Shown: piece after piece, positions 1 through 7,636 of the stretch | Numbering within the stretch: position 1 is the first letter of the stretch | Layout of the letters: every line of letters starts with the position of its first letter | Source of the DNA: Oscillospiraceae bacterium | Lineage (GTDB): Bacteria > Bacillota > Clostridia > Oscillospirales > Oscillospiraceae | NCBI GenBank assembly: GCA_022794215.1 | Contig: JAAWEH010000022.1 | Span: 22,348-86,347 of the forward strand | Length of the DNA: 64,000 bases | Reading direction: 5' to 3' | The notes under the pieces: generated by a model | What the model saw: the letters and a program-made list of their open reading frames with translations, nothing else | The model's database searches: none | Told to the model about the DNA's origin: nothing | Made by a program: the position numbers and the translations under genes

Positions 1-161
1 ACGCTCTGCGCCTGGTGCCTCCCCGCCAGATGAGTCTGGAACAGGATCTGGAGTTCCTGGCCGACGACGAGCTGCTGGAGTGCACCCCGGAGAACCTCCG
101 CCTTCGCAAGCGCATTCTGGATCACAGCGCCCGGATGCGGGAGGCCAGCAAGAAAAAGTAA
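1..161 (+). CDS. typA: TypA/BipA ribosome-associated GTPase, C-terminal fragment
   Basis: Only the last 52 codons lie in the window (frame beginning at base 3). The peptide contains [20 protein letters not shown] followed by [12 protein letters not shown], which is the characteristic C-terminal signature of the translational GTPase TypA/BipA, and it ends in a lysine-rich tail. TypA acts on the ribosome in stress and low-temperature growth and in 50S assembly. The GTPase domain lies outside the window, so its integrity cannot be judged. A strong terminator follows 14 bases after the stop. Confidence 0.85.
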   Translation, partial: ALRLVPPRQMSLEQDLEFLADDELLECTPENLRLRKRILDHSARMREASKKK

Positions 162-174
162 ACCCAGGCTGTAA

Positions 175-216
175 AAAGCCCCCGGACAGACGTCCGGGGG
201 CTTTCTTTTTTCTTTT
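175..216. terminator. Bidirectional intrinsic terminator between typA and an SDR gene
   Basis: A perfect 13-bp stem (175-187 with 192-204) and a four-base loop, followed by a T-rich run. It ends typA on the plus strand. Its A-rich left flank lets it serve the convergent minus-strand SDR as well. Confidence 0.85.
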
Positions 217-217
217 T

Positions 218-976
218 TTAAAAGGAGGTCCAGCCGCCGTCCACCTCCAGGATCACGCCGCTGACATAGGCCGAGTCGTCACTGGCCAGAAAGAGCGCGG
301 CGTTGGCGATGTCCGTGGCCTCGCCGGGGGCGGGGGAAAGAGCCAGAACCGGGCCCACCTTCTGGTAGCCGTCCATATTGGGGCGGCCCATGGCGGAAGC
401 GATCTCGGTATTGATGCCGCCGGGGGCGATGACGTTGCAGCGGATGCCGTCCGCCTTATACATAAAAGCAGTGCTGCGGCTCATGGCGTTGAGAGCCGCC
501 TTGGACGCGCCGTAGACCGGGCCTGCGGCCTGGTGCATGGAGCCGACGGAGGACACGTTGATGATGTTGCCCCCCTTGCCCTGGCTGAGGAACACCTGGC
601 AGGCCTTCCGCATGGCGGCCAGGGGGCCGTAAACGTTGATGGCCATGACCTGGTCGTACTTCTCGTCGGTGACCTGGGCGATGGGGGCCATGTCGTCCAT
701 AACGCCGGCGTTGTTTACCAGCACATCCAGCCGGCCAAACTCCTTTACCGCCAGGTCGATCATGCCCTCGCAGTCCTCCCGCTTGGATACGTCGCCGACA
801 AAAACGGCCACCTTGCCGGGGGCATCCTTCAGGCTGGCGGCCAAGTCCTCCAGCCGCTCCTTCCGCCGGGCCACCGCCACTACGCTGGCGCCCTCCTTGG
901 CAAAAAGCTCCACCATGGCCTTCCCCATGCCCGAGGAGGCGCCGGTGACTACGATCGATTTATCTTTCAGCTTCAT
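218..976 (-). CDS. Short-chain dehydrogenase/reductase (classical SDR)
   Basis: A 252-residue NAD(P)-dependent oxidoreductase of the classical SDR family. The cofactor loop TGASSGMG is at residues 11-18, the NNAG motif is near 88-91, and the catalytic Ser142/143, Tyr155 and Lys159 lie in VSS...YGASK. The C-terminal SGVILEVDGG is typical. The substrate cannot be told from sequence; members act on sugars, steroids, 3-oxoacyl groups and others. ATG 976 is preceded by an AAGGAGAAAGG-type ribosome site. It is monocistronic and divergent from a RidA gene, with its own promoter at 1040-1067. Confidence 0.85.
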   Translation of the reverse strand: MKLKDKSIVVTGASSGMGKAMVELFAKEGASVVAVARRKERLEDLAASLKDAPGKVAVFVGDVSKREDCEGMIDLAVKEFGRLDVLVNNAGVMDDMAPIAQVTDEKYDQVMAINVYGPLAAMRKACQVFLSQGKGGNIINVSSVGSMHQAAGPVYGASKAALNAMSRSTAFMYKADGIRCNVIAPGGINTEIASAMGRPNMDGYQKVGPVLALSPAPGEATDIANAALFLASDDSAYVSGVILEVDGGWTSF

Positions 977-1039
977 GATCCCTTTCTCCTTTCCATATTT
1001 CGGAACCTCGAAATTTTATTCCCAAAATAGTTTGTTATA

Positions 1040-1103
1040 ATTATAACACTCCTCTTGCGAAAGTCAAGGCCAACTTGCTTTTTGGGAGGGTTGGGTGTAT
1101 CAT
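1040..1103. promoter_or_regulatory. Divergent promoters for the SDR and ridA-like genes
   Basis: On the minus strand, TTGACT (1062-1067), a 16-bp spacer and TATAAT (1040-1045) point at the SDR. On the plus strand, TTGCTT (1076-1081), 16 bp and TATCAT (1098-1103) point at the RidA gene. The SDR start region carries a short AT palindrome (TATAATTATA). Confidence 0.6.
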
Positions 1104-1136
1104 ATAGCCAAACTTTTCCTCAAGGAGGACTTTTTT

Positions 1137-1514
1137 ATGAACAAAACCATCGCCACTCCTTCCGCCCCCGCCGCTGTGGGGCCCTACTGTCAGGCAAAGC
1201 TGTGCGGCAACACCCTGTACACCTCCGGGCAGCTGGGGCTGATCCCCGCCACGGGAAAGTTGGCTGAGGGGGGGATTGAGGCCCAGGCAAAGCAGGCTTT
1301 GGAAAATATCGGGGCTGTTTTGAAGGCGGCGGAGATGGACTACGGCGACGTGGCCAAGACCACCTGCTTTCTGGCGGATATTGCCGATTTCGCCGCTTTT
1401 AACGCCGTCTACGCCCAGTTTTTCAAGGGGGAAGTCCCCGCCCGCTCCTGTTTTCAGGTAGCGGCCCTGCCCCTGGGGGCGCTGGTGGAGATCGAGTGCA
1501 TCGCAGTGAAGTAA
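1137..1514 (+). CDS. RidA family enamine/imine deaminase
   Basis: A 125-residue protein of the RidA/YjgF/UK114 family, which hydrolyses reactive 2-aminoacrylate-type enamines released by PLP enzymes. It is full length for the family and shows SAPAAVGPYCQA at the N terminus, TSGQLGL, and the C-terminal PARSCFQVAALPLGALVEIE, whose Arg and Glu line the trimer-interface active site. The start at ATG 1137 is fixed by AAGGAGG at 1122-1128; an in-frame ATG at 1095 lacks such a site. It is a single gene closed by a terminator. Confidence 0.9.
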   Translation: MNKTIATPSAPAAVGPYCQAKLCGNTLYTSGQLGLIPATGKLAEGGIEAQAKQALENIGAVLKAAEMDYGDVAKTTCFLADIADFAAFNAVYAQFFKGEVPARSCFQVAALPLGALVEIECIAVK

Positions 1515-1525
1515 GAGCGGCTGTT

Positions 1526-1565
1526 AAACAGCTCCCGCCCAAAAGGACGGGAGCTGTTTTCTTTT
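1526..1565 (+). terminator. Intrinsic terminator after the RidA gene
   Basis: AAACAGCTCCCG pairs with CGGGAGCTGTTT around a short loop, followed by TTTTCTTTT. The convergent minus-strand gene ends at its edge. Confidence 0.85.
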
Positions 1566-1800
1566 AATAATCGGCAAAGGGGAGGTAGGACCAGCCCAGC
1601 ATAACCCCCTCGTTGATCTCCCCCCAGGCGCCGTCGGGATAGGTATAAATGAAATGTCCGTTTTCATAGAAGGCCATCTCGCTGGCCAGTTCCCCGCCTG
1701 TGTCTATATATTGGATCAGGACGTGCCGCTCCTCCTTCGGGCGCTCCTCCAGCGGCCTCCATTTGATGATGGTGAATTTTTTGGGTTCGGGAATTTTCAT
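1564..1800 (-). CDS. Small DUF551-like protein
   Basis: A 78-residue protein with the pattern W-R-P-L-E-E-R near residue 14, then VLIQY, F-Y-E-N-G-H-F, and a closing GWSYLPF. This recalls the short DUF551 proteins often found in phages and mobile elements; the assignment is by eye. ATG 1800 is chosen over upstream in-frame starts because AAAGGACGGAG sits just before it and the domain begins there. It is transcribed divergently from a ribbon-helix-helix protein across an operator-like region. Function unknown. Confidence 0.55.
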   Translation of the reverse strand: MKIPEPKKFTIIKWRPLEERPKEERHVLIQYIDTGGELASEMAFYENGHFIYTYPDGAWGEINEGVMLGWSYLPFADY

Positions 1801-1829
1801 TATTTTCTCCGTCCTTTCTGTGCTACATT

Positions 1830-1885
1830 TGTCTTGCATATTAATAGCACGTTTTGTCTTACAATTCAAGCATAAATGTAAGACA
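1830..1885. promoter_or_regulatory. Promoter with repeated TGTAAGACA operator half-sites
   Basis: The minus strand carries TTGAAT, a 17-bp spacer and TATTAA as a promoter for the DUF551-like gene. TGTAAGACA occurs as a perfect 9-bp inverted repeat (1855-1863 and 1877-1885), and a third, one-mismatch copy lies at 1830-1838, placed between and beyond the promoter boxes. The likely ligand is the adjacent ribbon-helix-helix protein (inference). Confidence 0.55.
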
Positions 1886-1899
1886 GGAGGGTGACAAAC

Positions 1900-2085
1900 G
1901 TGGCACGCAAACGAAAGTTTCAAATTCCCGCCATTCCCCCCACCACCTCAAAGAGTATCCGCTTTCCCAACAATATTATTGAGGAAGTAGAGGCCGCCAT
2001 ACAAGGTACAACCTGTACTTTTTCCGCATTTGTCGTGGAGGCCACCCGGTTGGCCTTGGAGGATTTACAGGATTCTGAGGGTTGA
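1900..2085 (+). CDS. Ribbon-helix-helix (Arc/MetJ-like) small DNA-binding protein
   Basis: A 61-residue basic protein. SIRFPNNIIEEVEAAI looks like the beta strand and first helix of a ribbon-helix-helix dimer, and FSAFVVEATRLALEDL like the second helix. Two GTG starts are possible. AGGAGG at 1885-1890 abuts GTG 1891 but sits nine bases before GTG 1900, so 1900 is preferred. Probably represses itself and the divergent DUF551-like gene through the TGTAAGACA repeats upstream (inference). Confidence 0.6.
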   Translation: MARKRKFQIPAIPPTTSKSIRFPNNIIEEVEAAIQGTTCTFSAFVVEATRLALEDLQDSEG

Positions 2086-2100
2086 GTGCAAGGTTTATAG

Positions 2101-2136
2101 AAGGCCGTTCTTCCTCCGGGAAGAACGGCCTTTTTT
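2101..2136 (+). terminator. Intrinsic terminator after the RHH gene
   Basis: A 14-bp stem AAGGCCGTTCTTCC / GGAAGAACGGCCTT with a four-base loop and a run of six T. Confidence 0.9.
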
Positions 2137-2218
2137 CTGCTTGGCAAAATGCTCTGTTTGTAAATAGAGGCTTACTCTTCCCCCCTCGTTATTCCGGCCA
2201 AGACGGAACGGGAAGCGG

Positions 2219-3409
2219 TTATGGGACGGAGGGCTTCTCCTTTTTTTCGGCGTTCCCCTTCAGCAGTCTCTCATGCCCGAACACCATCAGGGCCAGGAGG
2301 AGAGAGAGGAAGATGGGCAGATAGGAAACCCCGATGTGCTCGGCCAGCACCCCGAAGAGGGGCGGCATCAGAAGGCTGCCGGTGTAGGCGCTGGCCATCT
2401 GGACGCCGATGATGGCCTGGCTCCGCTCCGCCCCGAAGAGCTCCGGGATGGAGTGGATAATGCTGGGGTAGATGGGGGCGCAGCCCAGACCCACCAGGAT
2501 AAGCCCTGCCAAGGCCGCCTGCGGCCCCGCCGGGAGGAACAGGGCGGCGACGCCCAGAAGGATGATACCCTGGCCCAGGCGGATCATCTGATGGTCGTTC
2601 CATTTTAGCGTGAGAAAGCCGCAGACGGCCCGGCCCAGGGTGATGCCCAGGTAGAAAAGGCCTGCGCAGCCCGCCGCTGTCTCTGCCTCCATGCCCCGGG
2701 CCAGGGTCAGGTAGCTGCCGGCCCAGAGGCCGGCGCCGGACTCCAGGGCGCAGTAGCAGAAAAAGACGGCAATGATGGCCCGGACGCCGGGGATGGCCAG
2801 CACCTCTTTGAGGGAAAGGGGCCGGGCGGGATCATCGGGGCTTTCCTCGGGGGCGGCAGCAGACCGCCGGTTCCAGAGGGGGAGGCTGATCACCAGAATG
2901 GCGGTGAGGGCGATCTGCAGAAAGGCCACCGCCCGGTAGCCCATGCCCCACCCCAGGCCGCCGGCGAGGGCCCAGCCCATGATGTACGGCCCTGCCGTAG
3001 CCCCAAGACCCCACATACAATGGAGCCAGCTCATGTGCCGGCTGGCATAGTGAAGGGCCACATAGTTGTTGAGGGCGGCATCCACGCTGCCCGCTCCCAA
3101 ACCGTAGGGGATGGCCCACAGGCACAGCATCCAAAAGGAGCCGCTGACGGAAAAGCCCAGCAGGGCCGCCGCCGTAAGCCCCACGCTGACAGCGGTGACC
3201 TTTCCGGCCCCGAACCGGCGGGTGAGCCGGTCGCTTTGCAGGCTGGATAGGATGGTGCCCACCGAGATGATCATAGAGATCGCCCCGGCATAGGACACGG
3301 GAACTCCAAATCCGGGGTACATGGTGGGCCAGGCCGCTCCCAAAAGGGCGTCAGGCAAGCCCAGGCTGATAAAGGACAGATAGATAACAGCAAGAAGCAA
3401 ATGAACCAT
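2219..3409 (-). CDS. Major facilitator superfamily transporter
   Basis: A 396-residue polytopic membrane protein with about 12 hydrophobic segments in two halves split by a charged loop near residues 185-200 (RRSAAAPEESPDD). The region DAALNNYVALHY followed by WLHCMWGLGATAGP resembles the FucP/YfkF-like sugar or drug permease branch of the MFS. The substrate is unknown. It begins at ATG 3409 and is monocistronic, with a near-consensus promoter at 3442-3470. Confidence 0.8.
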   Translation of the reverse strand: MVHLLLAVIYLSFISLGLPDALLGAAWPTMYPGFGVPVSYAGAISMIISVGTILSSLQSDRLTRRFGAGKVTAVSVGLTAAALLGFSVSGSFWMLCLWAIPYGLGAGSVDAALNNYVALHYASRHMSWLHCMWGLGATAGPYIMGWALAGGLGWGMGYRAVAFLQIALTAILVISLPLWNRRSAAAPEESPDDPARPLSLKEVLAIPGVRAIIAVFFCYCALESGAGLWAGSYLTLARGMEAETAAGCAGLFYLGITLGRAVCGFLTLKWNDHQMIRLGQGIILLGVAALFLPAGPQAALAGLILVGLGCAPIYPSIIHSIPELFGAERSQAIIGVQMASAYTGSLLMPPLFGVLAEHIGVSYLPIFLSLLLALMVFGHERLLKGNAEKKEKPSVP

Positions 3410-3441
3410 GGGGATCGTTCCTCTCTTTTTGTGCTCGTGGG

Positions 3442-3470
3442 ATTATAGCACGAAGGCTTACAGGATGCAA
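3442..3470 (-). promoter_or_regulatory. Sigma-A promoter of the MFS gene
   Basis: On the minus strand TTGCAT (3465-3470), 17-bp spacer, TATAAT (3442-3447), 32 bases before the start codon. Confidence 0.65.
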
Positions 3471-3492
3471 TCAAAACCGGAAAACCGGGCGA

Positions 3493-3530
3493 AAAAGCGA
3501 CAGGAGCACCTCACTCCTGTCGCTTTTCTG
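3493..3530 (-). terminator. Intrinsic terminator after the YihY-family gene
   Basis: A 14-bp stem (3493-3506 with 3514-3527) with A/T runs on both sides. It ends the leftward YihY-family gene and insulates the MFS promoter. Confidence 0.8.
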
Positions 3531-3555
3531 ATGTTTAAAAGGGCTCGGAGATGGT

Positions 3556-4437
3556 TTACCGGGCGCTTTCCGGGCCTTTTTCCTTCTGGCGGCGCTTTTT
3601 TCTTCCGTACCACACCCGGTTGAAGCAGCTGCCCAGGATCAGGATATTCCCGCACAGATACAGCCACACCAGCAGGATCATCACCGAGGCCAGGGAGCCG
3701 TACACCAGGGAATACCGGGAGGACAGGCCGATGAAGTAGGAAAACACCACCGAGGAGAGCACCAGGGCCGCCGACGCCAGAAACGCTCCGGTCAAAATAG
3801 GCGGGTGGAATCCCTCCCCCCGGGGGGCGGTGGCCCGGTAGACCAGCATGACGAACACCAGCACCAGGCAGAACAGGATCACAAAGCGCATCCACTGCCA
3901 CTCCCAGGGCAGCTTGACCTCTGCCAGCCGGGGAATGCGGTGGATCAGCTCTTCTAAAAGATGGAAAAACCAGTTGCCCGTCAGCACCACCACCAGGGAC
4001 AGGTAGATGGTGAGCAAAAACAGGGCAGAGAAGGCAACGCTGGCCACGATCTGCCAGATGCCTGTATAGGTTCGGCGCTCGTAGATCTCGTCCATCACCG
4101 TCATCAGGGAGCGCATGGCCGCCGATGCGGAGAAAAGCATCATAACGATCCCCGCCAGCAGCAGAGCCCGGGACTGGTTGGTGGTGATATAGCGCACATA
4201 CTCGGTGAGCACCGTCAGCGCGGCCTCGGGAATGATGATGGCCGCTTTCTCCAAAAGGGCGGCTACGTTCAAATCCAGGGTGCCGATGACTGCGTTGATG
4301 CAGGTGAGGGCCGGGAAAAAGGAGAGAACCAGAAAATAGGCCAGCTCCGCTGCCGCCCGGGATACGCCCTTATTGAAATAGAGCTCCACCATCTCCCACA
4401 AAAAGCGGACAAACCCGTTTCTTTTCAGCCGTTCCAA
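3556..4437 (-). CDS. YihY/BrkB-family integral membrane protein
   Basis: A 293-residue protein with about six transmembrane segments and the hallmark SRAAAELAYFLVLSFFPALT near the N terminus (residues about 25-45), typical of the YihY/UPF0761 (formerly BrkB) family. The molecular role is not settled in the family. The C-terminal tail is Lys/Arg-rich. The open frame extends upstream into rpsT, but the rpsT terminator (4476-4503) lies between them. TTG 4437, preceded by GAGGGGGAG at five bases, is therefore the best start and gives the usual family length. Confidence 0.75.
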   Translation of the reverse strand: MERLKRNGFVRFLWEMVELYFNKGVSRAAAELAYFLVLSFFPALTCINAVIGTLDLNVAALLEKAAIIIPEAALTVLTEYVRYITTNQSRALLLAGIVMMLFSASAAMRSLMTVMDEIYERRTYTGIWQIVASVAFSALFLLTIYLSLVVVLTGNWFFHLLEELIHRIPRLAEVKLPWEWQWMRFVILFCLVLVFVMLVYRATAPRGEGFHPPILTGAFLASAALVLSSVVFSYFIGLSSRYSLVYGSLASVMILLVWLYLCGNILILGSCFNRVWYGRKKRRQKEKGPESAR

Positions 4438-4475
4438 AGCGACTCCCCCTCGGTGTGACAAAATGCGCAGGGACA

Positions 4476-4503
4476 CAAAAAACCGCCTGCAGAGCAGGCG
4501 GTT
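4476..4503 (-). terminator. rpsT terminator
   Basis: AACCGCCTGC / GCAGGCGGTT with a three-base loop, followed on the minus strand by TTTTTTGTG. It marks the end of the rpsT transcript. Confidence 0.85.
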
Positions 4504-4523
4504 CAATGGAATCCGAACGAAAC

Positions 4524-4787
4524 TCAGGCCAGCTTGTTCAGCTTCAGGGTCATCCCGCTCTTCTTGTGAGCAGCATTGTTCTTGTGCAGGATCCCACGGC
4601 AAACGGCTTTATCCACCGCCTTGACAGCCACCTTGTAAGCGCCCTCGGCCTCGCTGCGGTTGCCTTCCGCCACCGCGGCCTCGAACTTCTTGATGTCGGT
4701 CTTGAGAGCAGACCGGGCGGTCTTGTTCTGCAAAGCCTTGGCCTTGTTCACCAGAACACGCTTCTTAGCAGACTTAATGTTCGGCAA
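4524..4787 (-). CDS. rpsT: 30S ribosomal protein S20
   Basis: Encodes 87 residues starting PNIKSAKKRVLVNKAKALQN, the conserved N terminus of S20, which binds 16S rRNA early in 30S assembly. A GTG at 4796 touches the GGAGGAG ribosome site. TTG 4787 sits nine bases from it and gives the family-standard M-PNIKSAKKR, so 4787 is chosen. The order rpsT next to gpr-spoIIP is shared with Bacillus. An upstream hairpin (CGGGC/GCCCG, about 4819-4833) in the leader may take part in control. Confidence 0.92.
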   Translation of the reverse strand: MPNIKSAKKRVLVNKAKALQNKTARSALKTDIKKFEAAVAEGNRSEAEGAYKVAVKAVDKAVCRGILHKNNAAHKKSGMTLKLNKLA

Positions 4788-4844
4788 ACCAAACACCTCC
4801 TCCGAATGACGATTTTTTCGGGCACTACGCCCGTGCAGGTATCT

Positions 4845-4873
4845 ATTTTAGCAGACCGCGCACAAAAATGCAA
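4845..4873 (-). promoter_or_regulatory. rpsT promoter
   Basis: Minus strand TTGCAT (4868-4873), 17-bp spacer, TAAAAT (4845-4850). Confidence 0.6.
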
Positions 4874-4982
4874 GAATTATTTTGAACTTTTCCTATTTTT
4901 TCGCATAGCCGGGACTTTTCTGCCAAAAATAGAATGGAAATATCCAGAAAACACTATATCTTGTGGTCAAGGAGGGGCAAAT

Positions 4983-5873
4983 ATGTTCAAACGAAGAACC
5001 GACCTGGCACTGGAGGCCCGGGAATTGTGGTCAGGCGCAGGGGAGCTGCCCGGGGTGGAGTGCCGGGAAACCCAGACGGAGGGGTTCCCCCTCACCACCG
5101 TTCAGGTTCTCTCTCCGGAGGGGGCCCAGGCTTTGGGAAAGCCGGAGGGAATCTATCACACCCTGGATCTCTCCGCCCTGGGCCGCCGGGAGGAGGGAGC
5201 CTTCCCCCGGGGGATCCAGGCGCTGGCCGCCCTTCTCTCCCCCCTGCTCCCCCCCGACAAGGGGGAGGTGCTGGTGGTGGGGCTGGGAAACCGGGCCATT
5301 ACCCCCGACGCGGTAGGGCCCAAGGCCGCCGACCGGACGTTGGTGACCCGGCACCTCATCGGCATGGCCCCGGAGCACTTCGGAGACTTTCGCCCGGTGG
5401 CGGCTTTGGCCGCAGGGGTGCTGGGCACCACGGGGGTGGAGAGCGGCGAAATCGTCAAGGCCCTGGCGGACAAGATACACCCCCGGGCGGTCATCGCCAT
5501 CGACGCCCTGGCCGCCCGGCGGGTGGAGCGGCTGTGCGCCACGGTTCAGGTGTGCGATGTGGGCATCGCCCCCGGCTCCGGGGTGGGCAACCACCGCTTT
5601 GCCCTAAACCGGGAAAGCCTTGGGGTGCCCGTTATCGCCGTGGGGGTGCCCACGGTGGTGGATGGGGCCACCCTTTGCGCAGACCTTCTGGAGGAGGCGG
5701 GAGGGGAGCTTGCGCCCCAGACCCTTTCCCAGCTGCCGGGGGCTTCCCTGATGGTGACGCCCCGGGACATCGACCAGCGGGTAGAGGACATGGCCAAGGT
5801 CATCGGGTATGGGGTGAGTCTGGCGCTGCAGCCCGAGCTGGATCTGGAGGGGTTGGAGCTGCTGGTTGAGTAA
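4983..5873 (+). CDS. gpr: Germination protease GPR (spore SASP-degrading endopeptidase)
   Basis: A 296-residue homologue of the A25 spore protease that degrades small acid-soluble proteins at germination. It starts MFKRRTDLALEARE, as in clostridial GPR, whose short N-terminal propeptide is removed late in sporulation. VVGLGNRAITPDAVGPKA (about residues 96-113) and VIAIDALAARR (about 171-181) contain conserved aspartates of the proposed aspartic-type active site. ATG 4983 follows CAAGGAGG. It is divergent from rpsT and directly upstream of spoIIP, as in Bacillus. Expected to be forespore-expressed; I could not fix a sigma-F/G promoter. Confidence 0.93.
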   Translation: MFKRRTDLALEARELWSGAGELPGVECRETQTEGFPLTTVQVLSPEGAQALGKPEGIYHTLDLSALGRREEGAFPRGIQALAALLSPLLPPDKGEVLVVGLGNRAITPDAVGPKAADRTLVTRHLIGMAPEHFGDFRPVAALAAGVLGTTGVESGEIVKALADKIHPRAVIAIDALAARRVERLCATVQVCDVGIAPGSGVGNHRFALNRESLGVPVIAVGVPTVVDGATLCADLLEEAGGELAPQTLSQLPGASLMVTPRDIDQRVEDMAKVIGYGVSLALQPELDLEGLELLVE

Positions 5874-5968
5874 AGTCCCTTTTCACGCCGGAGCGCCCGC
5901 GGTCACAGGGCCGGCTGACGCCATCGGCCATTGCCCTTCGCGCCCAGGGCGCCGCGCCACAGGGAAAC

Positions 5969-6010
5969 CCAAGGGGAGGCCGGAGAAAATTTCTCCGGCC
6001 TCCCCTTTGT
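5969..6010 (+). terminator. Intrinsic terminator between gpr and spoIIP
   Basis: A near-perfect palindrome of about 19 bp per arm (AAAGGGGAGGCCGGAGAAA and its complement) with a very small loop, ending in CCCCTTTGT. The T-run is weak, so some read-through into spoIIP is possible. Confidence 0.7.
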
Positions 6011-6074
6011 CATATCTGCCGCCCTTCTTTGCATACATTATCCCATGTCAACCGTCACAAAGGAGGGACAAGCG

Positions 6075-7241
6075 ATGAGAAAATTTCGTTGGGGCCGGGT
6101 TTTTCGCCGGGGGATGGCGGTGTGTTTGGCCACCATAGCCCTGTGGCTGCTGCTGGCGGGAGCGGGGGCCACGGCGGTGGGGGACGCCGCCGAGACCCTG
6201 GCTTACAGCGAGGCCTTTGTCACCGCCGCTCTGCGCACCGAGCTGGGCCGGTTGGAGGACGACGGACTCCCTTTCTGGCAGCGGCTGGCGGTGGCTCAAT
6301 CTCCGCTGCTGGAGTATAACCCCGGGCAGGAGACCCCGCCGGAAGCCCCCGTGCCCAGCGCTCCGCCGCTCCCCGACGCCCAGCCCGCCCCGGACCGGGA
6401 TGACGAGGGAGAGGAGGAGCCCCAAACCACCGCCGCTCCGGAGGATATCGTGGAGCGCACCCTGGTGCCCACCAGCGCCCAGGGCTATGACACCGGGGCG
6501 GGTCTTTACCTCTATAACCGAACCAAACTGGGGGTGGATTTGGCCGCTTCCCTCTCCCAAGAGCTGACCTTTTCCCTTGCTCCGGCCGCGGAGGGACCTC
6601 AGCTGCTGATTATTCACACCCACACCACCGAGGCCTACACCCAAGACGGGGCCGACGTCTACACCCCCAGCGACAACAATACCCGCACCCTGGACGAAAC
6701 CTGCAATATGCTCCGGGTGGGGGACGAGATGGAGCGGGTATTCACCGAGATGGGCCTTTCGGTGATCCATGACAGGGGTGTATACGACTACCCCACCTAC
6801 AACGGGGCCTATACCCGTTCGGGGCCGACGGTGGAGCAGTATTTGCAGCAGTATCCCACCATCCGGCTGGTGCTGGACGTCCACCGGGACGCCCTGGTGG
6901 GAAGCGACGGCACTGTATATAAGGCTGTGACCACCATCGACGGGACAAAGACCGCCCAGGTTATGGTGGTGGTGGGCAGCAACGGCGGCGGGGGAGACCA
7001 CCCCGACTGGCAGAAAAACCTGGCTTTGGCGGCCAAGCTTCAAAAAAGTTTGGACACCCTCTATCCCACCCTGGCCCGGCCCATGACCCTGCGGCAGTCG
7101 GTATACAACCAAAACCTGTCGGCGGGCTCTTTGCTGGTGGAGGTGGGCTCCCACGGCAACACCCTTCAAGAGGCCCTCCAGGGTGCCCGGGACTTTGCCC
7201 GGTGCGCCGGGGCGGTGTTTCTCTCCCTGGTGGAGGGATAG
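6075..7241 (+). CDS. spoIIP: Stage II sporulation protein P (cell wall amidase/endopeptidase)
   Basis: A 388-residue membrane-anchored hydrolase of the engulfment DMP complex (SpoIID-SpoIIM-SpoIIP). An N-terminal membrane segment lies at about residues 12-35, followed by a Pro/Glu-rich linker (about 90-125) and the catalytic domain with LIIHTHTTEAY (about 176-186) and LVLDVHRDAL (about 264-273), whose histidines are the expected zinc ligands. ATG 6075 follows AGGAGG at 6061-6066; the longer open frame upstream runs through the terminator and is rejected. Adjacent to gpr, as in Bacillus. Confidence 0.93.
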   Translation: MRKFRWGRVFRRGMAVCLATIALWLLLAGAGATAVGDAAETLAYSEAFVTAALRTELGRLEDDGLPFWQRLAVAQSPLLEYNPGQETPPEAPVPSAPPLPDAQPAPDRDDEGEEEPQTTAAPEDIVERTLVPTSAQGYDTGAGLYLYNRTKLGVDLAASLSQELTFSLAPAAEGPQLLIIHTHTTEAYTQDGADVYTPSDNNTRTLDETCNMLRVGDEMERVFTEMGLSVIHDRGVYDYPTYNGAYTRSGPTVEQYLQQYPTIRLVLDVHRDALVGSDGTVYKAVTTIDGTKTAQVMVVVGSNGGGGDHPDWQKNLALAAKLQKSLDTLYPTLARPMTLRQSVYNQNLSAGSLLVEVGSHGNTLQEALQGARDFARCAGAVFLSLVEG

Positions 7242-7247
7242 GGCGCT

Positions 7248-7274
7248 CATATTTTCCCTTCCCGTCACATATAT
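7248..7274 (+). promoter_or_regulatory. Possible sigma-E promoter for spoIIID
   Basis: CATATTT (7248-7254) and CATATAT (7268-7274), separated so that ATATT and the -10 box have a 14-bp gap, resemble the mother-cell sigma-E consensus (-35 ATATT, -10 CATACAnT). This agrees with known sigma-E control of spoIIID. Confidence 0.4.
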
Positions 7275-7310
7275 CTTTGCCAGAACAAACGCATTGGGGG
7301 AGTGTTGCGT

Positions 7311-7559
7311 GTGAAAGGGAATATGGAGGAACGGGCCCTGCAGCTGGCCCAGTACATCATAGAGAATCGGGCCACGGTTCGCTCGGCGGCCATCAAATTC
7401 GGCGTGAGCAAATCCACGGTACATAAGGATCTCAGCGAGCGGCTGCCCGCCTTCAACCGGCCCCTTTACCTTCAGGCAAAGGCGGTGCTGGAGGAGAACA
7501 AGGCCCAGCGCCACATCCGGGGAGGCATTGCCACCCGGAAAAAATACAAAGGAAACTGA
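7311..7559 (+). CDS. spoIIID: SpoIIID mother-cell sporulation transcription factor
   Basis: An 82-residue helix-turn-helix regulator. VRSAAIKFGVSKSTVHKDLSERLP is nearly identical to the SpoIIID recognition helix region, and RHIRGGIATRKKY matches the basic C-terminal DNA-contact tail. Of several possible starts, GTG 7311 is preferred because GGGGGAG (7296-7302) lies eight bases upstream; ATG 7323 is the alternative. SpoIIID modulates the sigma-E regulon and switches on sigK-stage genes. It follows spoIIP by 69 bases. Confidence 0.92.
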   Translation: MKGNMEERALQLAQYIIENRATVRSAAIKFGVSKSTVHKDLSERLPAFNRPLYLQAKAVLEENKAQRHIRGGIATRKKYKGN

Positions 7560-7636
7560 AATTTCATAAAAAAGTAAGGACATCCCTCCTTCTCCCGGAC
7601 TATAATAAGTCGAAAAACGGCGAAGGAGGGAAAACG

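Noticed and set aside
4438..4602. Upstream extension of the YihY-family gene into rpsT
   Set aside because: The rpsT terminator lies between them and the extra residues are not YihY-like.
4951..4971. NrdR-box-like ACACTATATCTTGTGG before gpr, with a 15-base match (ATATCTTGTGGTCAA) on the other strand near 23893-23907
   Set aside because: A 15-base match between two places is expected by chance in a window this size, neither gene is a ribonucleotide reductase, and the palindrome is imperfect.
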